Positions 45,863-53,640 of a stretch of DNA of 64,000 bases are shown here, piece by piece. Each line of letters begins with the position of its first letter. The stretch's first letter is position 1. The notes beneath the pieces were generated by a model that saw nothing but the letters and a program-made list of their open reading frames with translations, made no database searches and was not told the DNA's origin. The position numbers and the translations under genes were made by a program. This stretch comes from Actinomadura sp. 6K520 (GTDB lineage: Bacteria; Actinomycetota; Actinomycetes; Streptosporangiales; Streptosporangiaceae), in assembly GCF_004349245.1 (NCBI RefSeq), contig NZ_SMLC01000004.1, positions 60,185 through 124,184 on the forward strand, in the 5' to 3' direction.

Positions 45863-46013
45863 GTGGAATCCCTTCTCCCCTGGCTACAGCGTGTCGCCCC
45901 CGCGGCGCGGGATCGTCGTCCGGTGTGAGGTTTCGCGGGTCGTCCGAAGGATGTACGCGGCCGTCCTCACCGGGGTGGAGCGGGCGGCCCCGCGGGGATG
46001 CTGAGATGTATCC

Positions 46014-47198
46014 GTGGACAAGGTCCGACGCCTCACGACCCGCCAGGACGCGCTCATCGCCGCGGCGGCACTGGCCGGCGGGCTGCTCATGCTCGCCGTG
46101 CGCGGTTACACCATCTGGTCGCCGGAGGAGTGGGACCCGCCGGCATGGGCGCGACTGGTCCCGTTGCTCGGGCTGTGCTCGGCGATGCTGCTGAGGCGGA
46201 CCGCGCCGCTGGCCGGGCTTGCGCTGGCGACCCCGTTCAACTTCGCCGACGTGGCCCTGGGGCCGAGCATCGCCACGGCGATGATCTACGGGGACGCGCT
46301 GTACGCGGCGAGCCTGTACGGGCGGCGCCGGACCGCGGAGTGGCTGCTCGGAACGACCGTCCTGGCGTCGCTGGCGGTCATGGCCGCGCTCGGCGTCGCC
46401 ATCGGGCAGGTGGCCGGCGGCGTTGTCGGCGGCGCGGTCGCCGGGGTGGTCTGGGTCGGGCCGGTGCTGACCGCGATGGCCGTCCGGGAGCACCGCTTCC
46501 GGGCGGAGGCGGAGCGGCAGCGCGCCGAGCAGGTGGCGCGGCTGGCCGAGATGGACCGGCTCGCCGCCGTGAACGCCGAGCGCGCCAGGATGGCCCGGGA
46601 GCTGCACGACGTGGTCGCCAACCACCTGAGCGCCGTGGCCCTGCACTCGTCGGCCGTGCTGAAGGTCCGCGACCTCGACCCGGCGGAGGTCGCGCGGGCC
46701 ATGGAGGTCATCCGGGAGAACAGCGTGCGGGGCCTCGCCGAGATGCGCCGCATGATCGGGCTGCTGCGGCAGGGGAACGGCGCGGACCCCGCGGCGCGGC
46801 CCCGGCTGACGGAACTGGAGCCGCTCGTGCGGCACACGGCGCGGTCCGACCTGGCGGCGGAGCTGGAGATCGCCGGGGAGCCGGCCGAGCTGCCCGCGGC
46901 GGTCGAGCTGGCCGCCTACCGGATCGTCCAGGAGTCGCTGACGAACGCGCTGAAGCACGCCGGGCCGGGCCGGGCCGAGGTCCGCGTCGAGTACGGGCGG
47001 CGCAGCGTGGTGATCGACGTGGTGAGCCCGCTCGGGCGGAACGGGTCGCGGCTGCCGGGCACGGGCAGCGGGCTGGTCGGGATGCGGGAGCGCGCGGCGA
47101 TGCTGGCCGGGGAGTTCGACGCGGGACCGGACGGCGACCGGTGGCGGGTGCACGCCGAGCTGCCGGTCGACCTGCACGCCGCGGAGCGGGCGTCATGA
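46014..47198 (+). CDS. Membrane sensor histidine kinase, NarL-type (second system)
   Basis: 394 residues. Five hydrophobic helices lie in residues 15-160, then a coiled linker REHRFRAEAERQRAEQVARLAEM. The phosphoacceptor motif is RELHDVVANHLSAVALHSSAVLKV; the N box is YRIVQESLTNALKHAG and the G box TGSGLVGMRERAAML. GTG 46014 start. The ATGA overlap with the next gene shows a dedicated kinase-regulator pair, distinct from the pair at 8834-11164. The membrane region looks like a 7TM-less HisKA_3 sensor, often seen with cell-envelope stress, but the signal is unknown. Confidence 0.9.
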   Translation: MDKVRRLTTRQDALIAAAALAGGLLMLAVRGYTIWSPEEWDPPAWARLVPLLGLCSAMLLRRTAPLAGLALATPFNFADVALGPSIATAMIYGDALYAASLYGRRRTAEWLLGTTVLASLAVMAALGVAIGQVAGGVVGGAVAGVVWVGPVLTAMAVREHRFRAEAERQRAEQVARLAEMDRLAAVNAERARMARELHDVVANHLSAVALHSSAVLKVRDLDPAEVARAMEVIRENSVRGLAEMRRMIGLLRQGNGADPAARPRLTELEPLVRHTARSDLAAELEIAGEPAELPAAVELAAYRIVQESLTNALKHAGPGRAEVRVEYGRRSVVIDVVSPLGRNGSRLPGTGSGLVGMRERAAMLAGEFDAGPDGDRWRVHAELPVDLHAAERAS

Positions 47199-47863
47199 TC
47201 GAGGTGCTGGTCGCCGACGACCAGGCGGCGGTGCGGGCGGGGCTGGTGCTGATCCTCGGCGCGGCCCCGGACGTCCGCGTGGCCGGGGAGGCCGCCGACG
47301 GGGCGGAGGCGGTGGCGCTGGCCCGCGAGCTGCGCCCGGACGTGGTCCTCATGGACGTCCGCATGCCCCGGCTGGACGGCATCGCCGCGACCCGGGAGAT
47401 CGCGGGTTTCACCGACGTGCTGGTGCTGACGACCTTCGACATGGACGAGTACGTGTTCGGCGCGCTGCGGGCGGGCGCCGCCGGGTTCCTGCTCAAGGAC
47501 GTCGACGCCGACCGGCTGGTGGAGGCGGTGCGGACCGTCGCGGCGGGCGACGGGATCATCGCGCCGCGGGTCACCCGGCGGCTGATCGGCGCCTTCGCGG
47601 CCCGGCCGGCGTCCCCGGCGGAGCCGCCCGGCCTGGCCGACCTCACGCCGCGGGAGCGGGAGGTGTTCGCGTGCCTCGGCGAGGGCCTGTCGAACGGGCA
47701 GATCGCGGACCGGCTGCACATGGCCGAGACCACCACCAAGACGCACGTCAGCCGCATTCTCGGCAAACTCGGGCTCACCAGCCGCGTCCAGGCCGCCATC
47801 CTCGCCCAGGAGACGGCCCTGTCCGGCATTCCGGGGGCGGCCCCTTCCCGGGAGCTACCCTGA
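47195..47863 (+). CDS. NarL/LuxR-family response regulator (second system)
   Basis: 222 residues. Receiver: VLVADDQAAVRAG with Asp8-Asp9, phosphorylation site Asp54 in VVLMDVRMPRLDG, and LVLTTFDMDEYVFGAL. Output: LTPREREVFACLGEGLSNGQIADRLHMAETTTKTHVSRILGKLGL, a LuxR-type helix-turn-helix. ATG 47195 overlaps the kinase stop. It converges on a small membrane protein gene with a 41-base gap. The regulon is unknown. Confidence 0.93.
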   Translation: MIEVLVADDQAAVRAGLVLILGAAPDVRVAGEAADGAEAVALARELRPDVVLMDVRMPRLDGIAATREIAGFTDVLVLTTFDMDEYVFGALRAGAAGFLLKDVDADRLVEAVRTVAAGDGIIAPRVTRRLIGAFAARPASPAEPPGLADLTPREREVFACLGEGLSNGQIADRLHMAETTTKTHVSRILGKLGLTSRVQAAILAQETALSGIPGAAPSRELP

Positions 47864-47904
47864 CACGGTCGGGCGCCGCAAAGACGATCTCAGCGCGGCA
47901 GGGC

Positions 47905-48309
47905 TCACAGGCCCCGGCCGCCGGCGAGGGCGGACAGCAGGTAGGTGACGCCCGCGAGGGCGGCGAGCCACGCGTAGGCGGTGATGTCGGCGCCGCGCAG
48001 CGCCTGGACGATCAGGCCGCCGACGACCGCGACGGTCAGCACGTCCCCGGTCATCGCGGCGGCCCGCAGGTGCGCGCGGGCCCGGGTGCCGGATCCGAAG
48101 CCCTCGCTGAGCGGCAGGGCGGGCTCGTTGCGCCGGTAGGCGAGATAGGCCGCGTAGCCGGCGAGCGCGGCGAGCGCGACGAGGGCCGTCCCCGACCGCC
48201 CGTCGGCGGCGAGCACGGCCCCGACCACCACTCCGGCGCCCAGGACGAGCCCGGGTACGGCCCACCGGCCGAGACTGCGGCGTTCGGGAGCGATCCACAT
48301 GGTGCTCAT
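47905..48309 (-). CDS. Small membrane protein of unknown function
   Basis: 134 residues, four hydrophobic segments: [55 protein letters not shown] and YAWLAALAGVTYLLSALAG. No motif was recognised. It is divergent from the first AIM24 gene across 59 bases and convergent with the response regulator. It could be a substrate of the nearby two-component system, but nothing in the sequence proves it. Confidence 0.6.
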   Translation of the reverse strand: MSTMWIAPERRSLGRWAVPGLVLGAGVVVGAVLAADGRSGTALVALAALAGYAAYLAYRRNEPALPLSEGFGSGTRARAHLRAAAMTGDVLTVAVVGGLIVQALRGADITAYAWLAALAGVTYLLSALAGGRGL

Positions 48310-48368
48310 CCTCTCCGATCCGAGGTCGAGGCGTCCGTCAACGCGCCGGGCCGGTATCTTCTCGCTTC

Positions 48369-49007
48369 GTGGCGCGATTTCGGATGAACGGCTCGAAGAT
48401 GCTCGCCGTCGACCTCGCCGGCGAGACGGTCAGGGCGCTGAACGGGTCCATGGTCGCCTACGAGGGCGAGATGGCGTTCAAGCGGCAGGGCATGACGGGC
48501 GGCGAGGGCCTGCGCGGCGCCCTCAAGCGCAGGATGGCGGGTGAGGGCATGACCCTCATGGAGGTCACCGGGCAGGGGACGGTCTACCTGGCCAACGAGG
48601 CGGCCGAGGTGACGCTCGTCCAGCTCACCGGCGACACGCTGTACGTGGAGTCGGAGAGTCTCCTGGCCCTTGAGGGGACCCTGCAGACCGGTGTGCACTT
48701 CGTCGGGCTGCGGGGGATGGGGACCGGCCAGGGACTGGCCACCACCAAGGTCGACGGGCACGGGACGGTCGCGATCCTGTCCGACGGGGCCGCGATCGCG
48801 CTGGAGGTGACGCCCCAGACGCCGCTGTGCGTCGACCCCCACGCCTACGTCTGCCATCACGGGCAGCTCCAGCAGGACGTGGTCACCGACGTCAACTGGC
48901 GCACGGTGCTCGGCCAGGGGTCGGGGGAGAGCGTGCAGTTCCGATACTCGGGACACGGGCTGGTGTACGTGCAGCCGGCCGAACGCGGCGGAATTCTGGA
49001 GATCTGA
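48369..49007 (+). CDS. AIM24-family protein (first of three)
   Basis: 212 residues of the AIM24/TRAP-like beta fold. The core runs MVAYEGEMAFKRQ, TLMEVTGQGTVYLAN, LYVESESLLALEGTLQTGV, GHGTVAILSDGAAIALEV and PLCVDPHAYVCHHGQLQ. AIM24 in yeast is mitochondrial; bacterial roles are unknown, although the fold is shared with the trp RNA-binding attenuator protein. GTG 48369 start with no strong ribosome site. The next AIM24 gene is 56 bases downstream, behind a palindromic element. Confidence 0.82.
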   Translation: MARFRMNGSKMLAVDLAGETVRALNGSMVAYEGEMAFKRQGMTGGEGLRGALKRRMAGEGMTLMEVTGQGTVYLANEAAEVTLVQLTGDTLYVESESLLALEGTLQTGVHFVGLRGMGTGQGLATTKVDGHGTVAILSDGAAIALEVTPQTPLCVDPHAYVCHHGQLQQDVVTDVNWRTVLGQGSGESVQFRYSGHGLVYVQPAERGGILEI

Positions 49008-49021
49008 TGCCGACGAAGTCG

Positions 49022-49058
49022 GCCCCGGGGGCGTGGGGGGCAGTCCCCCTTCAGGAGG
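49022..49058. repeat. Second copy of the palindromic repeat element
   Basis: CCCGGGGGCGTGGGGGG-CA-GTCCCCC-TTCAGGAGG matches the 41820-41853 element in order and sequence, with an imperfect stem. Here the terminal AGGAGG (49053-49058) acts as the ribosome site of the second AIM24 gene. Confidence 0.55.
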
Positions 49059-49063
49059 TATGA

Positions 49064-49717
49064 ATGCCGGGCTACCAGCCGATCAACTCGAAGATGCTCC
49101 AGGTGCCGATCGGGCCTGGCCAGGAGGTCTACAGCAGGCGCGGAGCGATGCTCGGCTACACGGGCCAGGTGTCGTTCGCCCCGTCCACGACCGCCGGGCA
49201 GGGCATCGGCGGCACGATCGGGCGCGCCGTCGCCGGCGAGCGCACCGCGATGATGCACGTCACCGGCCAGGGCAGCGTGCTGTTCGGCCAGGGCGGGCTG
49301 GAGGTCACCGTCGTCGACCTGCACGGAACCGACACCCTCTACGCCGAGGCCGACCGGCTCCTGGTCCACGACGCGTCCCTCCAGGTGGGGACGATGTTCA
49401 TGGGCGAGCAGGGCGGTGTGCGGGGCATGGTCCGCGGCGCGGTCACCGGGCAGGGCCTGTTCACCACGACGCTCATGGGCCACGGCTCCTGCGCGCTCCT
49501 GTCGCACGGCGGAGTGATGGAGATGCCGATCAGCCCGCAGCGTCCCGTGCACGTCGACCCGCAGGCGTACGTCGCGCACCGCGGCCAGGTGGAGAACAGG
49601 CTCACCACCGCGGTGGGACTGCGCGAGATGATCGGGCGGGGCTCCGGCGAAGGGTTCCAGCTCCAGCTGAGCGGCACCGGCGTCGTCTACGTCCAGGCCA
49701 GCGAGAGGAAGATCTGA
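49064..49717 (+). CDS. AIM24-family protein (second of three)
   Basis: 217 residues with the same beta fold: YSRRGAMLGYTGQVSFAPS, TAMMHVTGQGSVLFGQGGLEVTVV, LYAEADRLLVHDASLQVGTMF, GHGSCALLSHGGVMEMPI and VHVDPQAYVAHRGQVENRLT. GGxxGRAVAGE is an insertion shared with the first copy in altered form. ATG 49064 is 5 bases after AGGAGG. The spacing to the third copy is only three bases, so the three genes form one operon. Confidence 0.82.
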   Translation: MPGYQPINSKMLQVPIGPGQEVYSRRGAMLGYTGQVSFAPSTTAGQGIGGTIGRAVAGERTAMMHVTGQGSVLFGQGGLEVTVVDLHGTDTLYAEADRLLVHDASLQVGTMFMGEQGGVRGMVRGAVTGQGLFTTTLMGHGSCALLSHGGVMEMPISPQRPVHVDPQAYVAHRGQVENRLTTAVGLREMIGRGSGEGFQLQLSGTGVVYVQASERKI

Positions 49718-49720
49718 CCC

Positions 49721-50482
49721 GTGGGCATGTTCGGCACGCAGACCTGGAACGCCGGGACCCTCCCGTCCAACGACAACGTCAACCCCTACGCCTTCAGCGT
49801 CGACCTCAACGGGCAGTGGCTCGCGCAGAAGGGCAAGATGATCGCCTACTACGGGCAGATCAGGTTCGAGGCGCTGTCGGCGGGGCCGCTGGACTCCCTG
49901 GTCGCGCACACCTTCAACTCCCCGCTGTACGCGCAGGACTGGATCGTCGCGCAGGGGCAGGGCAAGCTCGTCCTCGCCGACCGCGGTTTCGACGTCAACT
50001 CCTTCGACCTCGACGACGGCAACCTCACCGTCCGGGCCGGGAACCTGCTGGCCTTCGAGCCGGGCCTGGAGCTCAAGCAGTCGATCATCCCGGGGTTCCT
50101 GACGCTGATCGGCACGGGCCGGTTCGTGGCGGCCTCCAACGGTCCCGTCCACTTCGTGGAGCCGCCCATCAGGGTCGACCCGCAGGCGCTGCTCGGCTGG
50201 GCCGACTGCCCCTCGCCGTGCCACCACTACGACCACACCTACATGCGCGGCGCGTTCGGCGCCGCCCGGATGGCGTTCGGTGTCGGCGGGCGGTCCGGCG
50301 AGGAGCACCAGTTCGACTTCACCGGCGCCGGCACCGTGCTGATGCAGTCGTCGGAGGTCGTGATGAACGATGACGTCCTCCTGCGCGACCTCGAGGGCCA
50401 GATCGGCCTGGTCGGCCCGTCCGGGCTCCAGCGGCTCCACCAGACGATCTCCCAGCGGCTCGCCGCCGAGCGCCAGAGCTGA
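49721..50482 (+). CDS. AIM24-family protein (third of three)
   Basis: 253 residues, the longest of the three. It has AYYGQIRFEALSAG, WIVAQGQGKLVLADRGFDVN, LTVRAGNLLAFEPGLELKQSIIPGFLTL, TGRFVAASNGPVHFVEPP and VDPQALLGWADCPSPCHHYDHTYMRG. The CPSPCHHYDH cluster may bind metal. The GTG at 49721 or ATG 49727 could start it. It may form a hetero-oligomer with the other two, since AIM24/TRAP-like proteins assemble in rings; this is inference. Confidence 0.82.
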   Translation: MGMFGTQTWNAGTLPSNDNVNPYAFSVDLNGQWLAQKGKMIAYYGQIRFEALSAGPLDSLVAHTFNSPLYAQDWIVAQGQGKLVLADRGFDVNSFDLDDGNLTVRAGNLLAFEPGLELKQSIIPGFLTLIGTGRFVAASNGPVHFVEPPIRVDPQALLGWADCPSPCHHYDHTYMRGAFGAARMAFGVGGRSGEEHQFDFTGAGTVLMQSSEVVMNDDVLLRDLEGQIGLVGPSGLQRLHQTISQRLAAERQS

Positions 50483-50491
50483 CCGGGACTC

Positions 50492-50508
50492 GACCGGGAC
50501 CCCCGGTC
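50492..50508. terminator. Hairpin after the AIM24 operon
   Basis: GACCGGG-ACC-CCCGGTC is a perfect 7-base stem located 10 bases after the third AIM24 stop and overlapping the stop codon of the convergent VOC gene. It probably acts in both directions. Confidence 0.6.
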
Positions 50509-51301
50509 ACGACCCGGGTTCGGGCGCGGGCTTCATCACGTTGAACGGCACCCCGAACGGGTCGCGGACGGCGGCGTACCGGCCGTAGGGGCTGTCCACC
50601 GGCTCCGCGTCGACCGTGCCGCCGCCGTCCCGGACCGCGCGGACCGCGGCGTCGGCGTCCTCGACCGCGAACGTCGTCGTCCAGGACGGGACCGGCTCGC
50701 CGCCGTTCCCGAGGACGAGCCCCCGCCCGCCCTCGACGCCGCCGACGTAGCGGCCGTCGGGGCGGCGCAGCATGGCGTACTCCGTCTCGCCCGGCATCGG
50801 CTCGGCCTCGTACCCGAACACCGCCCGGTAGAACTCGGAGGCCGGCTCCAAGTCGGGCGTGACCAGCTCGTTCCAGACGAACGATCCGGGCTCGTTCACG
50901 ATCCCGGACCCGTGATGCGCCCGGCCCTCCCACAGGCCGAACTGTCCGCCCTGCGGGTCCTTGAGGATGGCCATGCGGCCGAGGTCCATCACGTCCATCG
51001 CCGGCACGACGACCTCCGCGCCCGCCTCCGTGGCGCGCCGGACGACGGCGTCGCAGTCGTCGGCGGCGAAGTAGACCGCCCACCAGTACACGTCCGGCTG
51101 GTCGTCCGGGTTCTGCATCATCCCGGCGACGGGCTCCCCGCGCAGGGTGCACTGGTTGTAGTGGCCCGCCTCGGGACCCGCGTCCTCGCACTCCCAGCCC
51201 AGGAGCGTTCCGTAGAACGCCCTGGCCCGCTCGATGTCAGGCACGCCGATGTCGAGCCAGCTCGGCGTCCCCTCCGGCGGGTTGCTCGTGACCTGCGTCA
51301 T
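50507..51301 (-). CDS. VOC-superfamily protein, two glyoxalase-like domains
   Basis: 264 residues made of two vicinal-oxygen-chelate domains. The first has WLDIGVPDIERARAFYGTLLGWEC and MAILKDPQGGQFGLWEG. The second has WNELVTPDLEPASEFYRAVFGYEAE and YAAVRDPFGVPFNVMKP. Conserved His/Glu metal positions are largely absent, as in many antibiotic-binding or unknown VOC proteins. ATG 51301 lies ten bases after GGGGAG; GTG 51310 is an alternative. It is divergent from the ABC-F gene. Confidence 0.85.
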   Translation of the reverse strand: MTQVTSNPPEGTPSWLDIGVPDIERARAFYGTLLGWECEDAGPEAGHYNQCTLRGEPVAGMMQNPDDQPDVYWWAVYFAADDCDAVVRRATEAGAEVVVPAMDVMDLGRMAILKDPQGGQFGLWEGRAHHGSGIVNEPGSFVWNELVTPDLEPASEFYRAVFGYEAEPMPGETEYAMLRRPDGRYVGGVEGGRGLVLGNGGEPVPSWTTTFAVEDADAAVRAVRDGGGTVDAEPVDSPYGRYAAVRDPFGVPFNVMKPAPEPGS

Positions 51302-51439
51302 CTCGCTCACACTCCCCGTGCCTTCCGCCGCTCGCCCCCGACCCTCATCCTGGCCCCGGGCTGCGGCTTCACACATCGATCTTGCCGGGACCGGCCACGG
51401 GGCGCCCGATCGCCGGGCGGGGAGGGGCCTGCCGTCACG

Positions 51440-51445
51440 TACACT
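51440..51445 (+). promoter_or_regulatory. -10 element TACACT of the ABC-F leader
   Basis: TACACT fits the actinobacterial -10 pattern (TAnnnT). It ends six bases before an ATG, so transcription would start at or next to that ATG and give a leaderless leader peptide. No clear -35 was seen. Confidence 0.5.
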
Positions 51446-51451
51446 GGGCGG

Positions 51452-51472
51452 ATGGTTCCGCTCCCGAACTGA
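51452..51472 (+). CDS. Candidate 6-residue leader peptide upstream of ABC-F
   Basis: ATG-GTT-CCG-CTC-CCG-AAC-TGA encodes MVPLPN. It starts at the expected transcription start, contains two Pro codons, and is followed by a strong hairpin. Leader peptides of this sort, stalling on ribosome-targeting drugs, control many ABC-F genes. This one is a prediction from sequence position only. Confidence 0.45.
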   Translation: MVPLPN

Positions 51473-51483
51473 CAGTGCGCCCC

Positions 51484-51519
51484 AGCGCGCCCCGGTCGTC
51501 CAGGACCGAGAGGCGCGCT
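51484..51519 (+). terminator. Attenuator-like hairpin in the ABC-F leader
   Basis: AGCGCGCC (51484-51491) pairs with GGCGCGCT (51512-51519), with an inner CGGTC/GACCG stem and a short loop, followed by TCTTCG. It lies between the leader ORF and the ABC-F ribosome site, the position expected of an attenuator. Confidence 0.55.
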
Positions 51520-51566
51520 TCTTCGTGCCTGTCCTCCGAGCCGTCCGTCAGGGGAGCCCTGTCACT

Positions 51567-53165
51567 GTGATCATCGCGAAAGACATCGAGCTGCGCGCCG
51601 GGCCGAGGCTGCTGATCGAGTCCGCCACGTTCCGGGTCAACCCCGGCGACCGGGTGGGCTTCGTCGGCCGCAACGGCGCCGGCAAGACGACCCTCACCAG
51701 GGTGCTGGCCGGGGAGTCCCTGCCCGCGCAGGGCGCCGTGACGTCCTCCGGCACCATCGGCTACCTCCCGCAGGACCCCCGCGACGTCGACCTCACCGAG
51801 CTGGCCCGCGACCGCATCCTGTCCGCCCGCGGGCTCGACGAGGTCATCCGCGAGCTGCGCGCGGCCGAGGACGCGATGGCCGCCGCGACGGGCACCGACC
51901 GCGACAAGGCCGTCCGCCGCTACGGCCGGCTGGAGGAGCGGCTGCACGTGCTCGGCGGCTACTCCGCCGAGGCCGAGGCCGCCTCGATCGCCTCCAGCCT
52001 CGGCCTGCCCGACCGGGTGATGACCCAGCCCCTCGGGACGCTGTCGGGCGGCCAGCGGCGCCGGGTGGAGCTGGCGCGCATCCTGTTCTCCGGCGCCGAC
52101 ACCCTCCTGCTGGACGAGCCGACCAACCACCTGGACGCCGACTCCATCGTGTGGCTCCGCGACTTCCTGAAGGGCCACCAGGGCGGGCTCGTCGTCATCA
52201 GCCACGACGTCGAGCTGCTGGACGCGGTCGTGAACCGGGTGTTCCACCTGGACGCCAACCGCAGCGTCATCGACATCTACAACGTCGGCTGGAAGAAGTA
52301 CCTGGAGCAGCGCGAGACCGACGAGCGGCGCCGCAAGCGCGAGACGGCCAACGCGCAGCGGCAGGCGTCGGCGCTGCTCTCCCAGGCCGACAAGATGCGC
52401 GCCAAGGCCACCAAGGCGAAGGCGGCGCAGCAGATGGACCGGCGCGCCCGGCAGCTCCTCGCGGGCGTCGAGGGCGAGCGGCAGGCCGACAAGGTCGCGA
52501 AAATCCGCTTCCCGGATCCGGCTCCGTGCGGCAAGACCCCCCTCACCGCGGAGGGTTTGTCGAAATCGTACGGATCTTTGGAGATTTTCACCGACGTGGA
52601 CCTCGCCGTCGACCGGGGCAGCCGCGTGGTCGTCCTGGGCCTGAACGGCGCGGGCAAGACGACCCTCCTGCGCCTGCTGGCGGGCGTCGACGAGCCCGAC
52701 ACCGGGGCGGTCGTGGCCGGGCACGGGCTGCGCGTCGGCTACTACGCCCAGGAGCACGAGACCCTGGACGTCGGCCGGTCCGTCCTGGAGAACATGCAGT
52801 CGGCCGCGCCCGGCATGGCGCCCGTCGAGGTCCGCAAGATCCTCGGCTCGTTCCTGTTCTCCGGCGACGACGTCGACAAGCCCGCGGGCGTGCTGTCCGG
52901 CGGCGAGAAGACGCGGCTGGCACTGGCGATGCTCGTGGTGTCCAGCGCGAACGTCCTGCTGCTGGACGAGCCCACCAACAACCTCGATCCCGCCAGCCGC
53001 CAGGAGATCCTCGGCGCGCTGCGGACGTTCGCCGGGGCCATCGTCCTGGTGACCCACGACGAGGGGGCCGTGGAGGCGCTCGCACCGGAAAGAGTGATTT
53101 TGCTGCCGGATGGGGTGGAAGACATCTGGAGTGACGAGTTTGCCGATCTGGTGGCGCTCGCGTGA
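51567..53165 (+). CDS. ABC-F family ribosome-associated ATPase
   Basis: 532 residues, two ABC domains in one chain without membrane helices. Walker A1 is FVGRNGAGKTT (from residue 34) and the signature TLSGGQRRRVELAR with LLLDEPTNHLDAD. The linker, rich in basic and Ala residues (QASALLSQADKMRAKATKAKAAQQ), is the P-site tRNA-interaction motif region. The second Walker A is LGLNGAGKTT (~358), with LSGGEKTRLALAML and LLLDEPTNNLDP. Members act in ribosome protection or translation-state control. GTG 51567 follows AGGGGAG by 10 bases. The leader ahead suggests drug-responsive attenuation. Confidence 0.93.
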   Translation: MIIAKDIELRAGPRLLIESATFRVNPGDRVGFVGRNGAGKTTLTRVLAGESLPAQGAVTSSGTIGYLPQDPRDVDLTELARDRILSARGLDEVIRELRAAEDAMAAATGTDRDKAVRRYGRLEERLHVLGGYSAEAEAASIASSLGLPDRVMTQPLGTLSGGQRRRVELARILFSGADTLLLDEPTNHLDADSIVWLRDFLKGHQGGLVVISHDVELLDAVVNRVFHLDANRSVIDIYNVGWKKYLEQRETDERRRKRETANAQRQASALLSQADKMRAKATKAKAAQQMDRRARQLLAGVEGERQADKVAKIRFPDPAPCGKTPLTAEGLSKSYGSLEIFTDVDLAVDRGSRVVVLGLNGAGKTTLLRLLAGVDEPDTGAVVAGHGLRVGYYAQEHETLDVGRSVLENMQSAAPGMAPVEVRKILGSFLFSGDDVDKPAGVLSGGEKTRLALAMLVVSSANVLLLDEPTNNLDPASRQEILGALRTFAGAIVLVTHDEGAVEALAPERVILLPDGVEDIWSDEFADLVALA

Positions 53166-53166
53166 C

Positions 53167-53193
53167 CTGCGGAGTGACTTCCGCAGATCTTTT
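53167..53193 (+). terminator. Intrinsic terminator after the ABC-F gene
   Basis: CTGCGGA-GTGACT-TCCGCAG (53167-53186) followed by ATCTTTTC is a textbook stem plus T run, starting just after the ABC-F stop. Confidence 0.8.
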
Positions 53194-53281
53194 CTGGCCG
53201 AGTGGGTAGCCGAACCGGCGGGAATGACTGATCATGGCGGGGGATAACGCAGCGGTCACCACATCACTACGGGAGGTACTC

Positions 53282-53494
53282 GTGGCCGAGACCCTTAAGA
53301 AGGGCACCCGCGTGACCGGTGCCGAGCGCGACAAGCTGGCGGCGGACCTGAAAAAGAGGTACGACTCCGGCGAGAGCATCCGCGCCCTGGCAGCCGCCAC
53401 CGGCCGCTCGTACGGTTTCATCCACCGGATTCTGACCGAGTCCGGCGTCAACCTGCGCGGTCGCGGCGGCGCGACCCGGGGCAAGAAGTCCTGA
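53282..53494 (+). CDS. Gbn-like small helix-turn-helix nucleoid protein
   Basis: 70 residues, very basic. TLKKGTRVTGAERDKLAADLKKRYDSGESIRALAAATGRSYGFIHRILTESGVNLRGRGGATRGKK is strongly conserved across actinobacteria. The Streptomyces homologue (SCO1839) was described, to my memory, as a GATC-binding nucleoid-associated protein called Gbn. Start GTG 53282 has GGGAGG five bases upstream; a longer ATG frame at 53234 lacks conservation. Two GATC sites lie upstream (TGATCA at 53229 and CAGATCTT at 53185), in keeping with self-control. It is monocistronic, followed by a hairpin. Confidence 0.88.
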   Translation: MAETLKKGTRVTGAERDKLAADLKKRYDSGESIRALAAATGRSYGFIHRILTESGVNLRGRGGATRGKKS

Positions 53495-53534
53495 CCGGAC
53501 ACCGGCCCCCGGATGAGCGCACCGCCTGAACCGG

Positions 53535-53569
53535 CGCCGCGACCGGCCGAGTAAGGTTCGGTCGCGGCG
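53535..53569 (+). terminator. Terminator after the Gbn-like gene
   Basis: GCCGCGACCG (53536-53545) and CGGTCGCGGC (53559-53568) form a perfect 10-base stem, extended by one C-G pair, around a 13-base loop. Confidence 0.7.
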
Positions 53570-53640
53570 GCGGGACAGGTGCCGGGCTCCGCCCCGTGGA
53601 CGGCGGGGCGGGCCCGTCGCGCTCATCGAAAGGGAGGCCC

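Noticed and set aside
53234..53281. Longer N-terminus of the Gbn-like protein from ATG 53234
   Set aside because: The extra 16 residues are not part of the conserved protein, and GTG 53282 has GGGAGG at the right distance.
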